NCBI GenBank assembly: GCA_039654915.1 | Contig: CM077600.1 | Coordinates: 70,689,992-70,753,991 of the forward strand | Direction: 5' to 3' | Length of the DNA: 64,000 bases | Source of the DNA: Aquilaria yunnanensis | Lineage: Eukaryota; Streptophyta; Magnoliopsida; Malvales; Thymelaeaceae | Shown here: piece after piece, positions 35,842-47,913 of the stretch | Layout of the letters: the number at the start of each line of letters is the position of its first letter | Position numbering within the stretch: the stretch's first letter is position 1 | Made by a program: the position numbers and the translations under genes | Notes under the pieces: generated by a model | What the model saw: the letters and a program-made list of their open reading frames with translations, nothing else | Databases searched by the model: none | Told to the model about the DNA's origin: nothing

Positions 35842-37110
35842 ACTACCCAACTTATCACAAAGAGTTGTATGCTTTGGTAAGAGCCTTGGAGACATGGCAA
35901 CATTATTTGTGGCCAAGAGAGTTTGTGATTCACGTTGATCACCAAGCCCTTAAGTTTCTTAGTGGACAAGGAAAGCTGAATATGAGGCATGTTAAATGGG
36001 TAGAGTTCATTGAGTCATTCCCATATGTTATCAAACACAAGCAAGGTAAGGTTAATGTAGTGGCGGATGCACTTTCAAGGAGGTATGCTTTCCTTTCGGC
36101 CCTAGATGCAAAAGTTTTGGGTTTTGAACACTGGAAGGATTTATATGCTAGCGATGATGATTTTCGTGAGATCTATTCTAAGTGTTCTAAGTTTTCTTTT
36201 GAGAAATTCTATCAAGTTAATGAGTTTCTTTTCAAATAAAATAGGTTGTGCATAGCAAAGACATCTTTGAGGGAATTGCTCACAAAGGAATCTCATTGTG
36301 GAGGACTTATGGGGCACTTTGGACAAGCGAAGACTTTGCATACTTTGTAGGAACATTATCATTGGCCAAACATGGTAAAGGATGTGAAGAAGGTATGTGA
36401 TCAATGCATTGCATGTAGGAAGGCAAAATCCACTCACACTTCACATGGATTATACATACCACTTCCTACACCTAGTCATCCATGGGTAGATATTTCAATG
36501 GATTTCATTGTTGGATTGCCTAGGACTAAAGGAAACCGTGACTCAATCTTTGTTGTAGTTGATAGATTTTCTAAGATGGATCAATTTATTCCATGCAATA
36601 AGACTTATGATGCTATACATGTGGCTAAATTGTTTTTCAAGGAAATTATTAGGCTTCATGGTGTTCCAAGGACTATAGTTTTAGATAGAGATACTAAGTT
36701 TTTAAGCCACTTTTGGAGAACTATGTGGGGTAAGCTTGGCACTAAGCTTTTATTTTCTACATCTTGTCACCCATAAACTGATGGGAAAACTGAGGTAACA
36801 AATAGGACTTTAGGTTCCATGCTTAGAGCTATCATTGGTAAAAATTTGAAAGCTTGGGAGGATTGTTTGCCTCATGTAGAATTTGCTTATAATAGGTCTA
36901 TGCATTCTACTACTAGTTTGTCACCTTGGGAGGTTTTTTATTGTTTTAATCCTTTAACTCTATTCGATCTTTTACCATTACCTACTCATGAGGTATCTAA
37001 TTTGGATGGTATTAAGAAGGCCGAGAGCATCAAGAGGTTGCATGAGAAGGTTAAGCAACAAATTGAACTCAAAAATCAACAAGTTGCTAAAAAAGCCAAC
37101 CAAGGCTGAA
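35838..37110 (+). pseudogene. CRM-2 RNase H end and integrase, broken
   Basis: RNase [40 protein letters not shown]. Integrase zinc finger HCGGLMGHF...[11 protein letters not shown] (36296-36425), catalytic [11 protein letters not shown] (36489), [12 protein letters not shown] (36690) and [12 protein letters not shown] (36777). Stops at 36237, 36348, 36774 (TAA in place of Gln before TDGKTEV) and 37107. The 36774 stop is shared with CRM-3. Confidence 0.92.
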
Positions 37111-37145
37111 GAAGAGTTGTCTTTGAGCCTGGAGATGGGGTTTGG

Positions 37146-37634
37146 TTGCACATGAGGAAAGAAAGATTTCTAGCTGCAAGGAGGACTAAGCTTCATCCAA
37201 GAGGAGATGGTCCATTCCAAGTCATTAAGAAGATCCATGACAATGCATACATGCTAGACTTGCCGGGTGAGTACTATGTGAGTGCTATTTTTAATATTTT
37301 TGATTTGTCTTTGTTTGAACATGCAGATTCATGGACAAATCCTTCTAAGGAGGGGGGATTTGATATGCTCAAGGAAGGAAAGGATCCATTGAAGGTTTCT
37401 AGTAGACCAATGACAAGGAAGAAAGCTAAGGAGCTCTCAAGTGCACTACAAGCCTTTGTTTCAAGCTTCTTCATGGAGAATGGACATGGGACTTCACAAG
37501 GAGTTGTTGGAACACTCAAGACATCATATGGAGATGATGGACATGATTGGTACTTAGTTCTAGAGTGCTTAGACAAGTCAGAAAGCAAGGACACCAAGGA
37601 CACCACTCAAAGAGCACCATTTGAGCCCCCTTAA
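37146..37634 (+). pseudogene. CRM-2 integrase C-terminus running into the 3' LTR
   Basis: This frame is open across the LTR border at 37361. Before it: HMRKERFLAARRTKLHPRGD and DNAYMLDLPGEYYVSA. After it, about 90 residues encoded by the LTR itself: DPLKVSSRPMTRKKAKELSS, then LQAFVSSFFMENG and a charged tail ending PFEPP with stop at 37632. This overlap of pol with the LTR is a known trait of CRM-type elements, and the RPMTRKKAKEL stretch fits their CR motif. Confidence 0.88.
37344..37360 (+). other. CRM-2 polypurine tract
   Basis: CTAAGGAGGGGGGATT directly before TGATATGC of the 3' LTR. Confidence 0.85.
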
Positions 37635-38331
37635 GTGTTCTTATTGCATTTTGTGTCTACAAGTTGGATTTTTGAGCTCTAACTTCTCAATACCTCTTTA
37701 CAACATCTAAAATAAGGATTCATGCCCTTGGAACTCAAATATTCAAGCTTGGAGCTGAAGATACAAGTGAGAACCCTAAAGTGCCAAAAAATGCACCCGA
37801 GAAGGCTATTTGGGAGATTTCAGGTTTAATCTTGTATTTACATTTTTTTTCATTTAATTCCTATTTATTTACATTATTTAGGATTTTATTTAGCCTATGA
37901 AATTAATTCAGGTCACTTAGGACAAGTGGCATACGCTGCATACACTAAACAAGGTTAGAAAGGTTTAGGAGTCCTAGTTTGACTAGGTTTTCTTGAGTCC
38001 TTTGTAACTAGGTTTCCTAGGTGACTTTGGATGCAAAGTTTGCCTATGTTTTTACCCTACTTTAGGCCTATATAAAGTTACATATTCTGGATGTAAACAC
38101 AAAAATTTTTGCCAAAATAATATTGCTACTTTGGAGAAGTTTCTCTTTGGTTCTTGGTGGACTGCCTTGGTGCACAAGTCTGCCTGTGTTCTTGGACTTC
38201 TATACTTCTTCTTTCTAATCACAGGTTGATTAGGGGTGGGGGTTTCAAACCTAGTATTTTTGATGTCTTTTGGAGCTTGAATAACATCTTGGGCGCGTTT
38301 CATGGTCTTTATACCGGTGGGGTTCGCATCA
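37361..38331 (+). repeat. CRM-2 3' LTR
   Basis: Begins TGATATGCTCAAGG and ends CGCATCA followed by TSD acctt. Clearly diverged from 31033-32019 by scattered substitutions and small indels. Confidence 0.93.
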
Positions 38332-38336
38332 ACCTT

Positions 38337-38498
38337 GGTGCACGAGTTGCTTATGTTCTTGGTTTTCTTATACTTATTGTTTCTCACCACAGGCTGATTA
38401 GGGGTGGGGGTTTAAATCTAGTCTCTTTGATGTCTTGTGGAGCCTAAAAAACATATTCGGCGGGTTTCTTAGTCATTATACCAAATTGGTTTGCATCT
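38337..38498 (+). repeat. CRM-1 3' LTR, remaining part
   Basis: Continues the LTR broken at 31032 (ggtgcacgagttgc onward) and ends at ttgcatct, the decayed form of CATCA, immediately before satellite. Confidence 0.85.
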
Positions 38499-41400
38499 TC
38501 TTTTCAATGAAGAGGAACCATTCACAACAAGGTTTGAATGATATGGAAACATTCACAACTTGTTTGTAATGAAATCAAAACATTCACAACAAGCTTCAAA
38601 TGAAAAGGAAACATTCACAACTTATTTGGAATGAAATGGAAGCATTCACAACTAGTTTTGAATAAAATGGAAACATTCACAACTAGTTTCGAATGAAATG
38701 GAAACATTCACAACTAGTTTTGAATGAAATGGAAACATTCACAACTAGTTTCAAATAAAATTGAAATATTCACAACCAGTTTGGAATGAAATCAAAACTG
38801 TCACAACTTTTTTGAAAAGAAATGAAAACATTCACAATTTTTTTGAAATGAAATGGAAACATTCACAACATGTTTGGAATAAAATGGAAATATTCACAAC
38901 TTTTTTGAAGTGAAATGGAAAGATTCACAACTTGTTTGGAACAAAATGGAAGCATTCACAACTTGTTTAGAATAAAATGGAAACATTCACACTTGTTTCA
39001 AATAAAATGGAAACATTCATAACTTGTTTGGAATGAAATGGAAATGTTCACAACTTGTTTGGAATGAAATGGAAATATTCACAACTTGTTTGGAAAGAAA
39101 TCAAAACGTTCACAACTTATTTCGACTAAATTTGAAACATTCACAACTTGTTTTGAGTGAAATGGAAACATTCACAACTTGTTTGGAATGACATGGAAAC
39201 ATTCGCAGTTAGTTTGAAATGAAATTGAAACATTCACAACTTGGTTCTAATCAAATAGAAACATTCATAGCCTGTTCGGAATGAAATGTAAACATTTACA
39301 ACTTGTTTTTAATGAAATGGAAACATTCACAACTAATTTTGAATGAAATGGAAACATTCACAACTAGTTTCGAAAGAAATAGAAACATTTACAACTTGTT
39401 TCGATTAAAGAGGAAACATTCACAACTTGTTTGGAATAAAATGGAAACATTCACAACTTGTTTCAAATGAAATGGAAACATTAACAACTCATTTCGAATG
39501 AAATGGAAACAATTACAACTAGTTTCAACTAAAATTCAAAGTGGAAACATTCATAACCAGTTTCAAATGAAGTTAAAACACTCAAAACTTGCTTCGAGTA
39601 AACTGGAAAGATTCACAACTTGTTTGAAATAAAATGGAAACAATCACAACTGGTTTGGAATGAAATGGAAATGTTTACAACTTGTTTGGAAAAAAATCAA
39701 AACTTTTACAAATTGTTTAGAATGAAATGGAAAGATTCAAAACTTGTTTCGAATAAATGGAAACATCCGCAACTTGTTTGGAATGAAATTGAAAGATTCA
39801 CAACCTTTTTGGAATGAAATGGAAACATTCACAACTGCTTTGAAATGAAATGGAAACAATCACAACTAGTTTGGAATGAAATGGAAACATTTAGAACTTG
39901 TTTCGAATGAAATGAAAGTATTCATAGCTATTTTTGAAATGAAATGGAAACATTCACAACTTGTTTCGAACGAAATGGAAGCATTCACAACTAGTTTCAA
40001 ATGAAATTGAAACATTCATAACTTTTTTTGAATGAAATCGAAACATTCATAACTTGTTCAGAATAAAATTTAAACATTCATAACTCATTTGGAATGAAGT
40101 GGAAACATTCACAACTTGTTTGGAATGAAATGGAAACAATCACAACTAGTCTTGAATGAAATGGAAAGATTCACAACTTGTTTGGAACGAAATAGAATCA
40201 TTCAAAACTTGTTTGGAATGAAATGGAAACATTTACACTTGTTTGGAATGAAATGAGAACATTCACTACATGTTTGGAATGAAATGAAAACATTCACAAC
40301 AAGTTTCAAAGGAAATGGAAACATTGACAACTTGTTTCAACTGTAATGTAAACATTCACAACAAGTTTCGAAGGAAATGGAAATAATCACAACTTGTTTC
40401 GAAGGTAATGGAAACCTTCAAAACTTGTTTGGAATGAAATGGAAATATTCACAACTTGTTTGGAATGAAGTGGAAACAGCCAAACTTGTTTGGCAAGAAA
40501 TGAAAACATTCACAACTTATTTTGAATGAAATTGAAACATTCACAACTTGTTTTGAATCAAATGGAAATATTCATAACTTGTTTAGAATGAAATGGAAAC
40601 TTTCACAACTTATATCGAATGAGGTGGAAACATTCACAACTTGTTTTGAATGAATTGGAAACATTCACTACTTGTTTGGAATAAAATGGAAACATTCACA
40701 AATTGTTTGGAAGGAAATACAAGCATTCACAAATAATTTTGAACAAAATAGAAACAATCACAACTAGTTTCGAATGAAATGGAAACATTGGCAATTAGTT
40801 TTGAAAGAAATGGAAACATTCACAACTAGTTTTGAATTATACGGAAACATTCACAACTTGTTTCGAATGAAATGGAAACGCTCACAACTAGTTTCGAATG
40901 CAATGCAAACATTCACAACTTGTGTGGACTGGAATGGAAACATTCACAACTAGTTTTGAATAAAATGGAAACATTCACAACCAGTTTCGAATGAACTGGA
41001 AACATTCACAGCTTGTTTCAAAACAAATGGATACAGTAACAACTATTTCAAATGACATTGAAATATTCATAACTTGTTGGGAATAAAGTGGAAACATTCA
41101 CAACTTGTTTGGAATGAAATAGAAACATTCCCGCTTGTTTGGAATGAAATGGAAACATTCACAACTTGTTCTGAATGAAATAAAAAAATTCATAACTTCT
41201 TTGGAATGTAATGGAAACATTCAAAACATGTTTTGATTGAAATGCAAACGTCCAGAACTTTTTTTGAATGAAATGAAAAGATTCAAAACTTCTTTGGAAT
41301 GAAATGAAAACATCCATAACTTTTTTGGAAGGAAATGAAAAGATTCACAACTTCTTTGGAATGAAATGGAGACATTCAGAACTTGTTTGGAATGAAGTGG

Positions 41401-44400
41401 AAACATTCAGAACTTGTTTGGAATGAAATGGAAACATTCACAGCTTGTTTGGATTGAAATGGAAATGTTCACAACTTATTTCAAATCAGGTTGAAACATT
41501 CACAAGTTGTTTTGAATGAAATGGGAACATTCATATCTAGTTTCAAAAGAAATGGAAACATTCAAAACTTGTTTCGAATGAAGAGCAAACATTCACAACT
41601 AGTTTCCAATGAAACGGAAACATTCACAACTTGTTTGGAAAGAAATGGAAAGATTCACAACTAGTTTCAAATGAAATTAAAACATTCACAACTTGTTGCG
41701 AATGAAATGGAAACATTCATAACTTGTTAGGAATGAAATGTAAACATTCACAACTTGTTTGGAATGAAATGAAAAAAATATACAACTAATTTTGAATGAA
41801 GTGGGAACATTCACAACTAGTTTTGAAAGAAATAGAAACATTCAAAACTTGTTTCGAATGAAGAGGAAACATTCAAAACTAGTTTCAAAAAAAATGGAAT
41901 CATTCACAACTAGTTTCAAAAGAACTGGAAACCTTCACAACTTGTTTGGAATGAAATGAAAACATTCACAACTTCTTTTGAATCAAATGGAAACAATCAC
42001 AACTAGTTTAAAATGAAATTGAAACACTTAGAACTTGTTTGAAGGAAAATGGAAACATTCACAACTTGTTTAGAAAGAAATGGAAACATTCACAACTTTT
42101 TTGAAATGAAATGGAAACATTCCCATCTTGTTTGGAATGAAATGGAAACATTCACAACTTGTTTGGAGTGAAATGGAAAGATTCAGAATTAGTTTGGAGT
42201 GAAATGGAAAGATTTGAAACTTGTTTGTAACAAAATGGAAACATTCACAACTTGTTTGGAAAAAAATGGAAACATTCACAACTTTTTTGGAATGAAATGG
42301 AAACATTCCCATCTTGTTTGGAATAAAATGGAAACATTCACAACTTGTTTGGAGTGAAATGGAAAGATTCAGAATTAGTTTGGAGTGAAATGGAAAGATT
42401 CAAAACTTGTTTGGAACAAAATGGAAACATTCACAACTTGTTTGGAATGAAATGGAAACATTCACACTTGTTTGCATTGAAATGGAAACATTTACAACTT
42501 ATTTCGAATGAAGTTGAAACAATCACAACTTGTTTTGAATGAAATGGAAACATTCGCAAGTTGTTTTGGAATGAAATGGAAACATTCACAACTTCTTTTG
42601 AATGAAATGGAAACATTCACACCTGTTTGGATTGAAATGGAAACATTCACAACTTATTTCGAATGAAGTTGAAACAATCATAACTTGTTTTGAATGAAAT
42701 GGAAACATTCACAACTTCTTTTGAATCTAATGGGAACATTCACAACTTATTTGGAATGGAATGGAAACATTCACAACTTATTTTGAGTGAAGTTCGAACA
42801 TTCACAACTTGTTTTGAATGAACTAGAAACATTCACAACCTGTTTGGAATGAACTGGAAACACTCACAACTGATTTCAATTGAAGTGGAAACATTCACAA
42901 CCTGTTTGGAATGAAATGGAAACATTGACAACTTGTTTTAAATGAAATAGAAACATTCACAAATTGTTTGGAAGGAAATGGAAACATTCAGAACTTGCTT
43001 AGAATGAAATGGAAACATTCACAACTTGTTTTGAATGAAATGGAAAGATTGATACCTTGTTTGGAATGAAATGGAAAGATTCACAACTTTTTTTGAATGA
43101 AATGGAAACATTCACAACTTGTTCGGAATGAAATGCAAACATTCACACTTGTTTGGAATGAAAGGGAAACATTCACAACTTGTTTGGAATAAAATGGAAA
43201 CATTCACAACTTGTTTTGAATGAACTGGTAACATTCACAACTAGTTTCGACTGAAATGGAATCATTCAAAACCTGTTTGGAATGAATTGGAAACATTTAC
43301 AACTTTTTTGGAATCAAAATGGGAACATTCACAACTTGTTTAGAATGAAATGGAAACAATCATTACTCGTTTGTAATGATTTGGACACAATCACTACGTG
43401 TTTCACCCTTACAACTTTGTTTCGAATGAATTGGACACCGTCACAACGTGTTTAGAATGAAATGTGAATCATTCACAGCTTGTGTTGAATAAAATGGAAA
43501 TATTCAAAACTTGTTTCGAATGAAATAAAAACATTCATAACTTGTTTGAAATGAAATGGAAACCTTCACAACTGGTTTGGAATGAAATGGAAGCATTCAC
43601 AACTTGTTTAGAATAAAATGGAAACATTCACAACTTGTTTCGAAAGAAATGGAAACATTCACAACTCTGATGGAATGAATTGAAAACATTCAAAACTTGT
43701 TTCGAATGAAATGGGAAACATTCACAACTTGTTTGGAAACAAATGGAAACATTCAGAACTTGCTTCGAATGAAATGGAAACATTCACAACTTGTTTGGAA
43801 TGAAACGGTAATGTTCAAAACTAGTTTTGAATGAAATTGAAACATTCACAACTCATTTGGAATGAATTGGAAACATTCACAACTTCTTTGCAAGGAAATG
43901 GAAACATTCACAACTAGTTCTGAATGAAATGCAAACATTCACAACTAGATTCAAATGGAATTGAAACATTCACAACTTGTTTCGAATGAAATGGAGCCAT
44001 TGGCAACCTGTTTGGAATGAAATTGAAACATTCACAACTTATTCTGAATGAAATGGAAATGATGACAACTTGTTTGGAATGAAATGGAAACATTCACAAC
44101 TTGTTTTGAATGAAATAAAAATGTTAACAACTTGTTTGGAGTGAAATGGAAAGATTCACAACTTGTTTGGAACAAAATGGAAACGTTCACAACTTGTTTT
44201 GAATGAAATGGAAACATTCACAACTAGTTTAGAATGAAATGGAAACATTCACAAGTTGCTTGCAATGAAATTGAAACATTCACAACTTGTTTAGAAAGAT
44301 ATGGAAACATTCACAACTTGTTTGGAATGAAATGGAAACATTCACAAGTTAATTCAAACGAGGTTGAAACATTCATAACTTATTTTTGAATGAAATGGAA

Positions 44401-45464
44401 ACATTCACAACTTGCTTGGAATGAAATGGAAACATTCACATCTTATTTTGAATGAGGTGGAAACATTCACAACTTGTCTGAAATGAATTAGAAACCTTCA
44501 CAACTTGTTTGGAATGAAATGGAAACATTCACAACTTGTTTGGAATGAAATGGAATGATTCATGACTAGTTTCAAATGAAATTGGAACGTTCACAACTTG
44601 TTTCAAATGAAATTGAAATATTCATAACTTGTTTGGAATGAAATGTAAACATTTACAACTTGTTTGAAAGAAAATGGAAAAATTCACAACTTTTTTTGGA
44701 AAAAATAGTTTTGAAAGAAATAGAAACATTCATAACTTGTTTTGAATGAAATTGAAACATTCACAACTAGTTTTGAAAGTAATAGAAACATTCACAACTT
44801 GTTTCGAATGAAGTGGAAACATTCACAACTAGTTTCAAAAGAACTGGAAACATTCACGACTTCTATCGAATGAAGAGGAAACATTCACAACTTGTTTGGA
44901 ATGAAATGGAAACACTAAGAACCAGTTTTGAATGAAGTGGAAACATTCACAACTTGTTTGGAGTGTAATGCAAACATTGACAAGTAGTTTTGAATGAAAT
45001 GAAAACATTCACAACTAGTTTTGCATGAAATGGAAACATTCACAACTTGTTTCAAATCAAATGGAAACAATCACAACTAGTTTTAGTTGAAATTGAAATA
45101 TTCACAACTTGCTTGGAATGGAATGGAAACATTTACAACTTGTTTGAAAAGAAATGGAAACATTCATGACTTATTTGCAATGAAATGGAAATATTCAAAA
45201 CTTGTTTGGAATAAAATGGAAACATTCACCACTTGTTTGGAATGAAATGGAAACACTCAAAACTTGTTTGGAATGAATTGGAAACATTCACCACTTGTTT
45301 CAAATGAAATGGAAACATTCACAACTTGTTTGGAGTGAAATGGAAACATAAATGATTCACAACTTGTTTGGAATAAAATGGAAACATTCACAACTTGTTT
45401 GGAGTGAAATGGAAACATGAACGATTCACAACTTGTTTGGAACAAAATGGAAACATTCACAAAT
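38499..45464. repeat. 31-bp satellite array, block C (~7.0 kb, ~225 monomers)
   Basis: Same monomer as blocks A and B, with the TTTGGAATG variant relatively frequent. It contains local higher-order duplications: a six-monomer (186-bp) unit at about 42105-42290 and 42291-42476, and a run at 45330-45460 where an extra aaatgattcac-like piece is inserted in alternate monomers. It starts in near-correct phase after block B, so the blocks were one array before CRM-1 inserted. No gene. Confidence 0.97.
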
Positions 45465-46451
45465 TGATGCAAACCCCAATGGTATAAAGACCATGAAACA
45501 CGCCCAAGATATTTTTCAAGCTCCACAAGGCATCAAAGAGACTAGGTTTGAAGACCCCCACCCCTAATCAACCTGTGACTAGAAATGAGAAGTATAAGAA
45601 CACCAAGAACACAAGAACACTTGTGCACCAAGGTAGTTTGCCAAGAACCAAAGAGAAATCTCTCCAAAGTAGCAATATTATTTCGGTTGAAAGCTATGTT
45701 TTACATCTAGAATATGTGCCTATTTAGAGGCCTAAACTAGGGTAAAAGACAGGCAAAAATTCGCAGCCCAAGTCACCTAGGAAACCTAGTTATAAAGGAC
45801 TCAAGAGAACTTAGTCAAACTAGGACTCCTAAACCTTTCTAAACTTGTTTAGTGTATGCAGCGTATGCTACTTTTCCTAAGTAATCTGAATTATTTCCAT
45901 AGCCTAAATAACATCCTAAATAATCTAATTAAAAAAGGAATTAATGAAGATAAATTGCAAATACAAGATTAGACCCGAAAACCCCCAACTGGCCTTCTCG
46001 GGTGCATTTTGGGCTCCTTAGGGTTTCCACTTGTATCTTCAGCTCCAAGCTTGAATATTTGAGTTCTAATGGCATGAATATTCCTCTTAGATGTAGGAAA
46101 GAGGTCTTGAAAAGTTAGAGCTCAAAAATCCAGCTTGTAGACACAAAATGCATCAAGAACACTCAAGGGGGCTCAAAAGGTGCACTTTGAGTGGTGTCCT
46201 CGGTGTACTTACTTTGTGACTTGTCTAGGCACACTATGTCTGAGTGCCAAGCATTTCCATCATCTCCATATGGTGTCTTGAAAGTTCCAATAGCTCCTTG
46301 TGAAGTTCTATGTCCATTCTCCATGAAGAAGCTTGAAACAAAGGCTTGTAGTGCACTAGAGAGCTCCTTAGCTTTCTTCCTTATCATAGGTCCACTAGAA
46401 ACCTTCATTGGGTCCTTGCCTTCCTTGAGTGTGCCTTCCTTGATCATATCA
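45465..46451 (-). repeat. CRM-3 3' LTR (987 bp)
   Basis: On the minus strand starts TGATATGATCAAGG at 46451 and ends ...TTTGCATCA at 45465. The LTR-borne polyprotein tail is open from 46447 to its stop at 46163, ending PFEPP as in CRM-2. Confidence 0.93.
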
Positions 46452-47537
46452 ACTCCCCTCCACCTTACAAGTATTCATCCACGAATTTGCATGTTCAAAT
46501 AAAGACAAATTAGAAACGTTGAAAGTAGCACTCATATTGTACTCACCCGGCAAGTCTAGCATGTATGCATTGTCATTGATCTTCTTGGATGAAGCTTAGT
46601 ATTCCTTGCAGCTGGAAATCTTTCCTTCCTCATGTGCAACCACCCAATCTCCAGGCTCAAAGACAACTCTCCTTCGGCCTTGGTTGGCTTTCTTAGTAAC
46701 TTGTTGATTTTTGTGTTCAATTTGTTACTTAACCTTCTCATGCAACCTCTTGATGCTTTCGACCTTCTTACTACCATCTAAACTAGAAACCTCATGAGTA
46801 GGTAATGGAAAAAGATCCAATGGAGTTAAAGGATTAAAACCATAAACAATCTCAAAAGGTGACAAACTAGTAGTAGAATGCATGGACCAATTATATACAA
46901 ATTCTACATGAGGCAAACAATCTTCCCAAGCTTTCAATTTTTTACCAATGATAGCTCTAAGCATCGAACCTAATGTCCTATTTGTTACCTCGGTTTGCCC
47001 ATCAGTTTATGGGTGACAAGATGTAGAAAACAAAAGCTTAGTGCCAAGCTTACCCCATAAAGTCCGCCAAAAATGGCTTAAAAACTTAGTGTCTCTATCT
47101 GAAACTATTGTTCTTGGAACACCATGAAGCCTAACAATTTCCTTGAAAAACAATTCAGCCACATGTATAGCATCATTAGTCTTATTGCATGGAATAAAGT
47201 TAGCCATCTTAGAAAACTTATCAACTACAACAAAGATTGAGTGTCGGTTTCCTCTAGTCCTAGGCAATCCAACAATAAAATCCATTGAAATATCAACCCA
47301 TGGATGACTAGGTGTAGGAAGTGGTGTGTATAATCCTTGTGAAGTGTGAGAAAACTTAGCCTTCCTACATGCTATGCATTGATCACAAACCTTCCTTACA
47401 TCCTTTACCATGTTTGGCCAATGGTAGTGTTCCTTCAAAGTATGCAAGGTCTTGGCTTGTCCAAAGTGTCCCATAAGTCTTCCACAATGAGCTTCCTTTG
47501 TGAGCAATTCCCTCAAAGATGTCTTGGGAATACACAA
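46452..47537 (-). pseudogene. CRM-3 integrase, broken
   Basis: Zinc finger HCGRLMGHF...[11 protein letters not shown], catalytic [11 protein letters not shown] (about 47285) and [12 protein letters not shown] (about 47085), then TAA at 47007-47009 exactly where CRM-2 also has TAA, then TDGQTEV with the catalytic Glu region, [20 protein letters not shown] and, after a stop near 46723, the C-terminal FEPGDW region with a frameshift near 46640. The polypurine tract (minus GGTGGAGGGGAGTT) lies next to the LTR. Confidence 0.92.
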
Positions 47538-47913
47538 CCTGTTTTCTTTGAAAAGAAACCCATTAACTCGATAGAACTTCTCAAAAGCAAACTTAGAACA
47601 CTTAGAATCTCACCGAAATCATCATCAAAAGCATACAAATCCTTCAAGTGTTCAAAACCCAAAACTTTGGCATCTAAAGCCGAAAGTAAAGCATACCTCC
47701 TAGAAAGTGCATCTGCCACTACATTATCCTTACCTTGCTTGTACTTGATAACATATGGGAATGACTCAATGAACTCTACCCATTTAGCATGCCTCCTATT
47801 CAACTTACCTTGCCCATTAAGAAACTTAAGAGCTTGATGATCAATGTGGATCATAAACTCTCTCAGCCATAAGTAGTGTTGCCAAGTCTCCAAAGCTCTC
47901 ACCAAAGCATAGG
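47513..47913 (-). pseudogene. CRM-3 RNase H fragment
   Basis: [74 protein letters not shown]. The upstream boundary at 47913 is a truncation; the ATG at 47932 lies outside the element. A frameshift near 47600 precedes the integrase. Confidence 0.9.

Larger units (their letters stand above)
31033..38331 (+). mobile_element. CRM-2: complete CRM-like gypsy element nested in the CRM-1 LTR
   Basis: TSD acctt at 31028-31032 and 38332-38336. LTRs 31033-32019 (987 bp) and 37361-38331 (971 bp), both TGATATG...CATCA. Primer site 32022-32036, polypurine tract 37344-37360, gag and pol between, all decayed. The gag wording, polyprotein extension into the 3' LTR and a GPMTRKKAKEL motif there fit the centromeric CRM chromovirus clade; that placement is from family knowledge, not a search. 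Confidence 0.92.
29566..38498 (+). mobile_element. CRM-1: 5'-truncated CRM-like gypsy element, interrupted by CRM-2
   Basis: Only the integrase end and 3' LTR remain: integrase 29584-30224, LTR 30225-31032, then CRM-2 (31033-38331), then the rest of the LTR (38337-38498). The left end joins satellite through an 18-base filler (29566-29583). The right end returns to satellite in nearly the same monomer phase as the left block ended. Confidence 0.88.
45465..47913 (-). mobile_element. CRM-3: truncated CRM-like gypsy element, minus strand
   Basis: 3' LTR 45465-46451, polypurine tract about 46452-46470, integrase and part of RNase H up to 47913, where homology stops abruptly. RT, protease, gag and 5' LTR are absent. 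The left LTR end abuts satellite (aacattcacaaat before TGATGC). The break at 47913 coincides with a short hairpin. Confidence 0.9.
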
